Of a stretch of 64,000 nucleotides of DNA, positions 61,890 to 64,000 are shown in pieces. The notes beneath the pieces are model-generated. The model was not told where the DNA came from. It saw nothing but the letters and a program-made list of their open reading frames with translations, and made no database searches. Source of the DNA: Pseudanabaena sp. (GTDB lineage: Bacteria > Cyanobacteriota > Cyanobacteriia > Pseudanabaenales > Pseudanabaenaceae); the NCBI GenBank assembly GCA_003249015.1, contig QBLS01000006.1, forward strand, positions 142,865 to 206,864, in the 5' to 3' direction. Every line of letters begins with the position of its first letter. Position 1 is the first letter of the stretch. The position numbers and the translations under genes are program-made.

Positions 61890-64000
61890 TTAAGCTCTGC
61901 TGTTGGCGAGAAGCTCTTTTATGCAGAGATCTAACTGCTTGAGTTTAACTGGCTTGCTGAGATAGTGATTAGCGCCAGCCGCCAAACAGCGATCGCGATC
62001 GCCTTCCATCGCTAAGGCGGTTAAAGCAATAATCGGCAGGTTAACCAAACTAGGATCGAGACGTATTTGCTTGGTGGCTTCTAATCCATCCACAACTGGC
62101 ATTTGGATATCCATGAGGATTAAGTCGGGCTGATGAGACTTAGCTAAGGCGATCGCCTCTTGACCATCTTTGGCAACTAAAATGCGATATCCTTTTGCGC
62201 CAAGGTAGCTAGAAACCGTTGAAATATTTGCCTCATTGTCTTCTGCTAATAAGATCAAAGGTATTCTTGATGAACTGGACTGAAGGGGCTGAAAGTGAAG
62301 ATTTAGAGGGATTTGGGACTCAGATTGGGAACTAGGAAGAACGACACTTCCACAGGGCAGCTCAATCGTAAAGCAACTACCCACACCCAGCTCACTGACT
62401 ATACTCACATTGCCACCATGCATGTCCACTATTCGTTTTACGAGGGCAAGCCCTAAACCTGTACCTTCATATTTCCGATTTAAGGCGCTATCAATTTGGA
62501 TAAACGGCTGAAATAGTTTTTTGATGTTTTCTGGAGCAATGCCAATACCCGTATCCTGTATGGCAAACCTCAGAACAGCCTTTCCCCCATAATCTTCCCC
62601 TGACAATAGAGTGACTGCCAAAGTGATACTCCCACCTACATCGGTAAATTTGACAGCGTTATTGAGTAGGTTAATCAAAACTTGGCGGATACGTCGCTCA
62701 TCTAGGAGCAGGTCGGGCAGATTGGGAGGAATCCTTTCGATGACCTGAATTTGTTTGTGTAGAGCTTGCTGGTTGATAAATATAAGGCTCGATCTACACA
62801 AATGCTGAATGGAGGTGGTAGTTAAGTCTAGGATCATTTGTCCAGACTCGATTTTTGCGACATCAAGAATGTCATTAATTAGCGATAGGAGATGATTGCC
62901 GCTATTTTCTACGGTTTGCAGCGCCTCAATCTGCCGATCGCTAACTGAACCAAATACTCCTGCCTGTAATCCCTCTGTCATTCCTAAAATTGCATTGAGG
63001 GGAGTACGCAGTTCATGGCTCATGCTGGCGAGAAATTCATCCTTGAGGCGAGTGGCACGCATCAGTTCTTCGTTGGTTCGTTGGAGTTGAAATTCAGCTA
63101 ATTTGCGATCGCTAATATCGCGAATAAAAAAGACAACTTCATTATTGCCACAGGGAGCCACACGCACTTCTTCGTAAACTTGTTTACCATCAAGACAAAT
63201 CTGCTGTTCTTGAATCTGGATCGTTTCGGTGGCAAGTGCTTTTTGTAATAAAGAGCATTGAATTTCAGCTATATCAGAGGGCAAAACTTCGCGAAGAGAT
63301 TTACCAATTACCTGCTGCGGATCGATCAAATTTTTGCCCTGCGGCGATACCAAAAAATCGACATACTGACCATTGCTGTTAATCCGATAGACTACATCAG
63401 GTAGAGCTAAAAGCGTGGCGCGAGAACGTTCTTCACTAAGTTTAAGAGCCTCTTGAATGGCTTTGCGATCGCTGATATCCATAAGAATGCCAAAGAGTCG
63501 CTTTACCTGTCCTTCTTCATTGGCGATCGCCTCGACTTTGACAAAAATATATCCCCAAGAACCATCGGCGCGAATAATCTGTAAATCTGTTTCAAAGGTC
63601 TCTCCGTTCTGGATGGCTCTATCGACAAGTTGCAGAAATTGTTTGCGATCGTCTATGGGAAAGTATGTCAATAGCTCTTCATAGTTTGGCGCTGGGCACA
63701 TGGGAACGAGCCTAAAAATCCTAAAAACTTCTATTGACCAAGAATTTGTTCTGGTTGTTACATCTAACTCCCAACTACCGAGATGGGCAATTTGCTGAGC
63801 TTCACGCAACTGACTCTCACTCTCTTCTAGATCAGCCGTTCGCGCCTGCACTTTTTTTTCCAAAGTTTCATTAAGTTTTTGCAGCATCTCAACGGATTGC
63901 TTGCGTCCACTGATATCAAGATGAGTCCCTGTCATCCGTAGGGGCTTTCCATTCGTATCCCATTCCATGACTTTGCCACCTGCCAAAACCCATACCCACC
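61890..64000 (-). CDS. hybrid PAS-histidine kinase, N-terminus outside the window
   Basis: The frame continues to the right edge, where WVWVLAGGKVMEW is the end of a PAS/PAC domain. Then come a coiled coil, two more PAS domains, the HisKA domain with phospho-accepting His in SMSHELRTPLN, the HATPase (TGIGIAPENIKKLFQPF, GTGLGLALVKRIV), and a C-terminal receiver (LLAEDNEANISTV, phospho-acceptor Asp in LILMDIQMP, Lys in HYLSKPVKL). It senses an unknown signal. It is the last gene before the right edge; at least one PAS is missing. Confidence 0.92.
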   Translation of the reverse strand, partial: WVWVLAGGKVMEWDTNGKPLRMTGTHLDISGRKQSVEMLQKLNETLEKKVQARTADLEESESQLREAQQIAHLGSWELDVTTRTNSWSIEVFRIFRLVPMCPAPNYEELLTYFPIDDRKQFLQLVDRAIQNGETFETDLQIIRADGSWGYIFVKVEAIANEEGQVKRLFGILMDISDRKAIQEALKLSEERSRATLLALPDVVYRINSNGQYVDFLVSPQGKNLIDPQQVIGKSLREVLPSDIAEIQCSLLQKALATETIQIQEQQICLDGKQVYEEVRVAPCGNNEVVFFIRDISDRKLAEFQLQRTNEELMRATRLKDEFLASMSHELRTPLNAILGMTEGLQAGVFGSVSDRQIEALQTVENSGNHLLSLINDILDVAKIESGQMILDLTTTSIQHLCRSSLIFINQQALHKQIQVIERIPPNLPDLLLDERRIRQVLINLLNNAVKFTDVGGSITLAVTLLSGEDYGGKAVLRFAIQDTGIGIAPENIKKLFQPFIQIDSALNRKYEGTGLGLALVKRIVDMHGGNVSIVSELGVGSCFTIELPCGSVVLPSSQSESQIPLNLHFQPLQSSSSRIPLILLAEDNEANISTVSSYLGAKGYRILVAKDGQEAIALAKSHQPDLILMDIQMPVVDGLEATKQIRLDPSLVNLPIIALTALAMEGDRDRCLAAGANHYLSKPVKLKQLDLCIKELLANSRA

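Overview
The window is chromosomal DNA of a cyanobacterium. The evidence is the very frequent HIP1 octamer GCGATCGC, the photosystem II gene psbM, a short Rps1-like three-S1-domain protein, FtsH, and a type I-D CRISPR-Cas locus of the cyanobacterial kind. The many perfect intergenic palindromes with GC cores are reminiscent of Pseudanabaena-like filamentous cyanobacteria, but that genus-level guess is inference only.

Region 1 (1-13941) is a type I-D CRISPR-Cas locus: 3' end of cas3', then a small coiled-coil ORF, an MNT nucleotidyltransferase/HEPN toxin-antitoxin pair, cas10d, a PD-(D/E)XK-like nuclease gene, csc2 (cas7), csc1 (cas5), a small unknown gene, an antisense unknown gene, cas6, an S23-type four-helix-bundle gene, cas4, cas1, cas2 and a 21-repeat array. 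The key discovery is in the 215-bp gap between cas3' and the coiled-coil ORF. The minus strand carries two degenerate CRISPR repeats 71 bp apart (the array pitch is 67-78 bp). The first 16 nt of the 'spacer' between them, starting exactly at the repeat-spacer junction, match a plus-strand site at 840-855 flanked by GTT, the known type I-D PAM. That site overlaps a predicted promoter -10 for the downstream coiled-coil/MNT/HEPN/cas10d genes. This is the architecture of a CreR/CreA-type crRNA-like regulator that would let the I-D effector repress its own operon and/or an embedded toxin-antitoxin module.

Region 2 (14108-31439) holds prmA, a SPOR-domain membrane protein with a sigma-70-like partner, a lipoprotein, an NlpC/P60 endopeptidase, an FAD oxidoreductase, an ABC ATPase, rpe, TPR and rhodanese proteins, an anthranilate/PABA synthase component I, a pentapeptide-repeat protein and a TldE/PmbA protein. 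Region 3 (31616-39097) is a possible insertion. A methyltransferase is followed by an orphan HicB and a 1966-residue PPC/CARDB/LysM protein, and the segment is closed by a second copy of the methyltransferase 3' end. Region 4 (39143-51666) carries smc, a TPM-domain protein, psbM (missed by length cut-offs), an S1-domain protein, ftsH, pheA and a NERD protein.

Region 5 (51725-64000) is a phosphate block: pstSCAB under a four-unit Pho box, a P-loop kinase, a glutathione peroxidase and ppk. It is followed by bioB and the 3' part of a hybrid histidine kinase. Between genes lie many perfect palindromes and at least three families of short palindromic repeats (about 105-125 bp), some of which have altered or now overlap gene starts.
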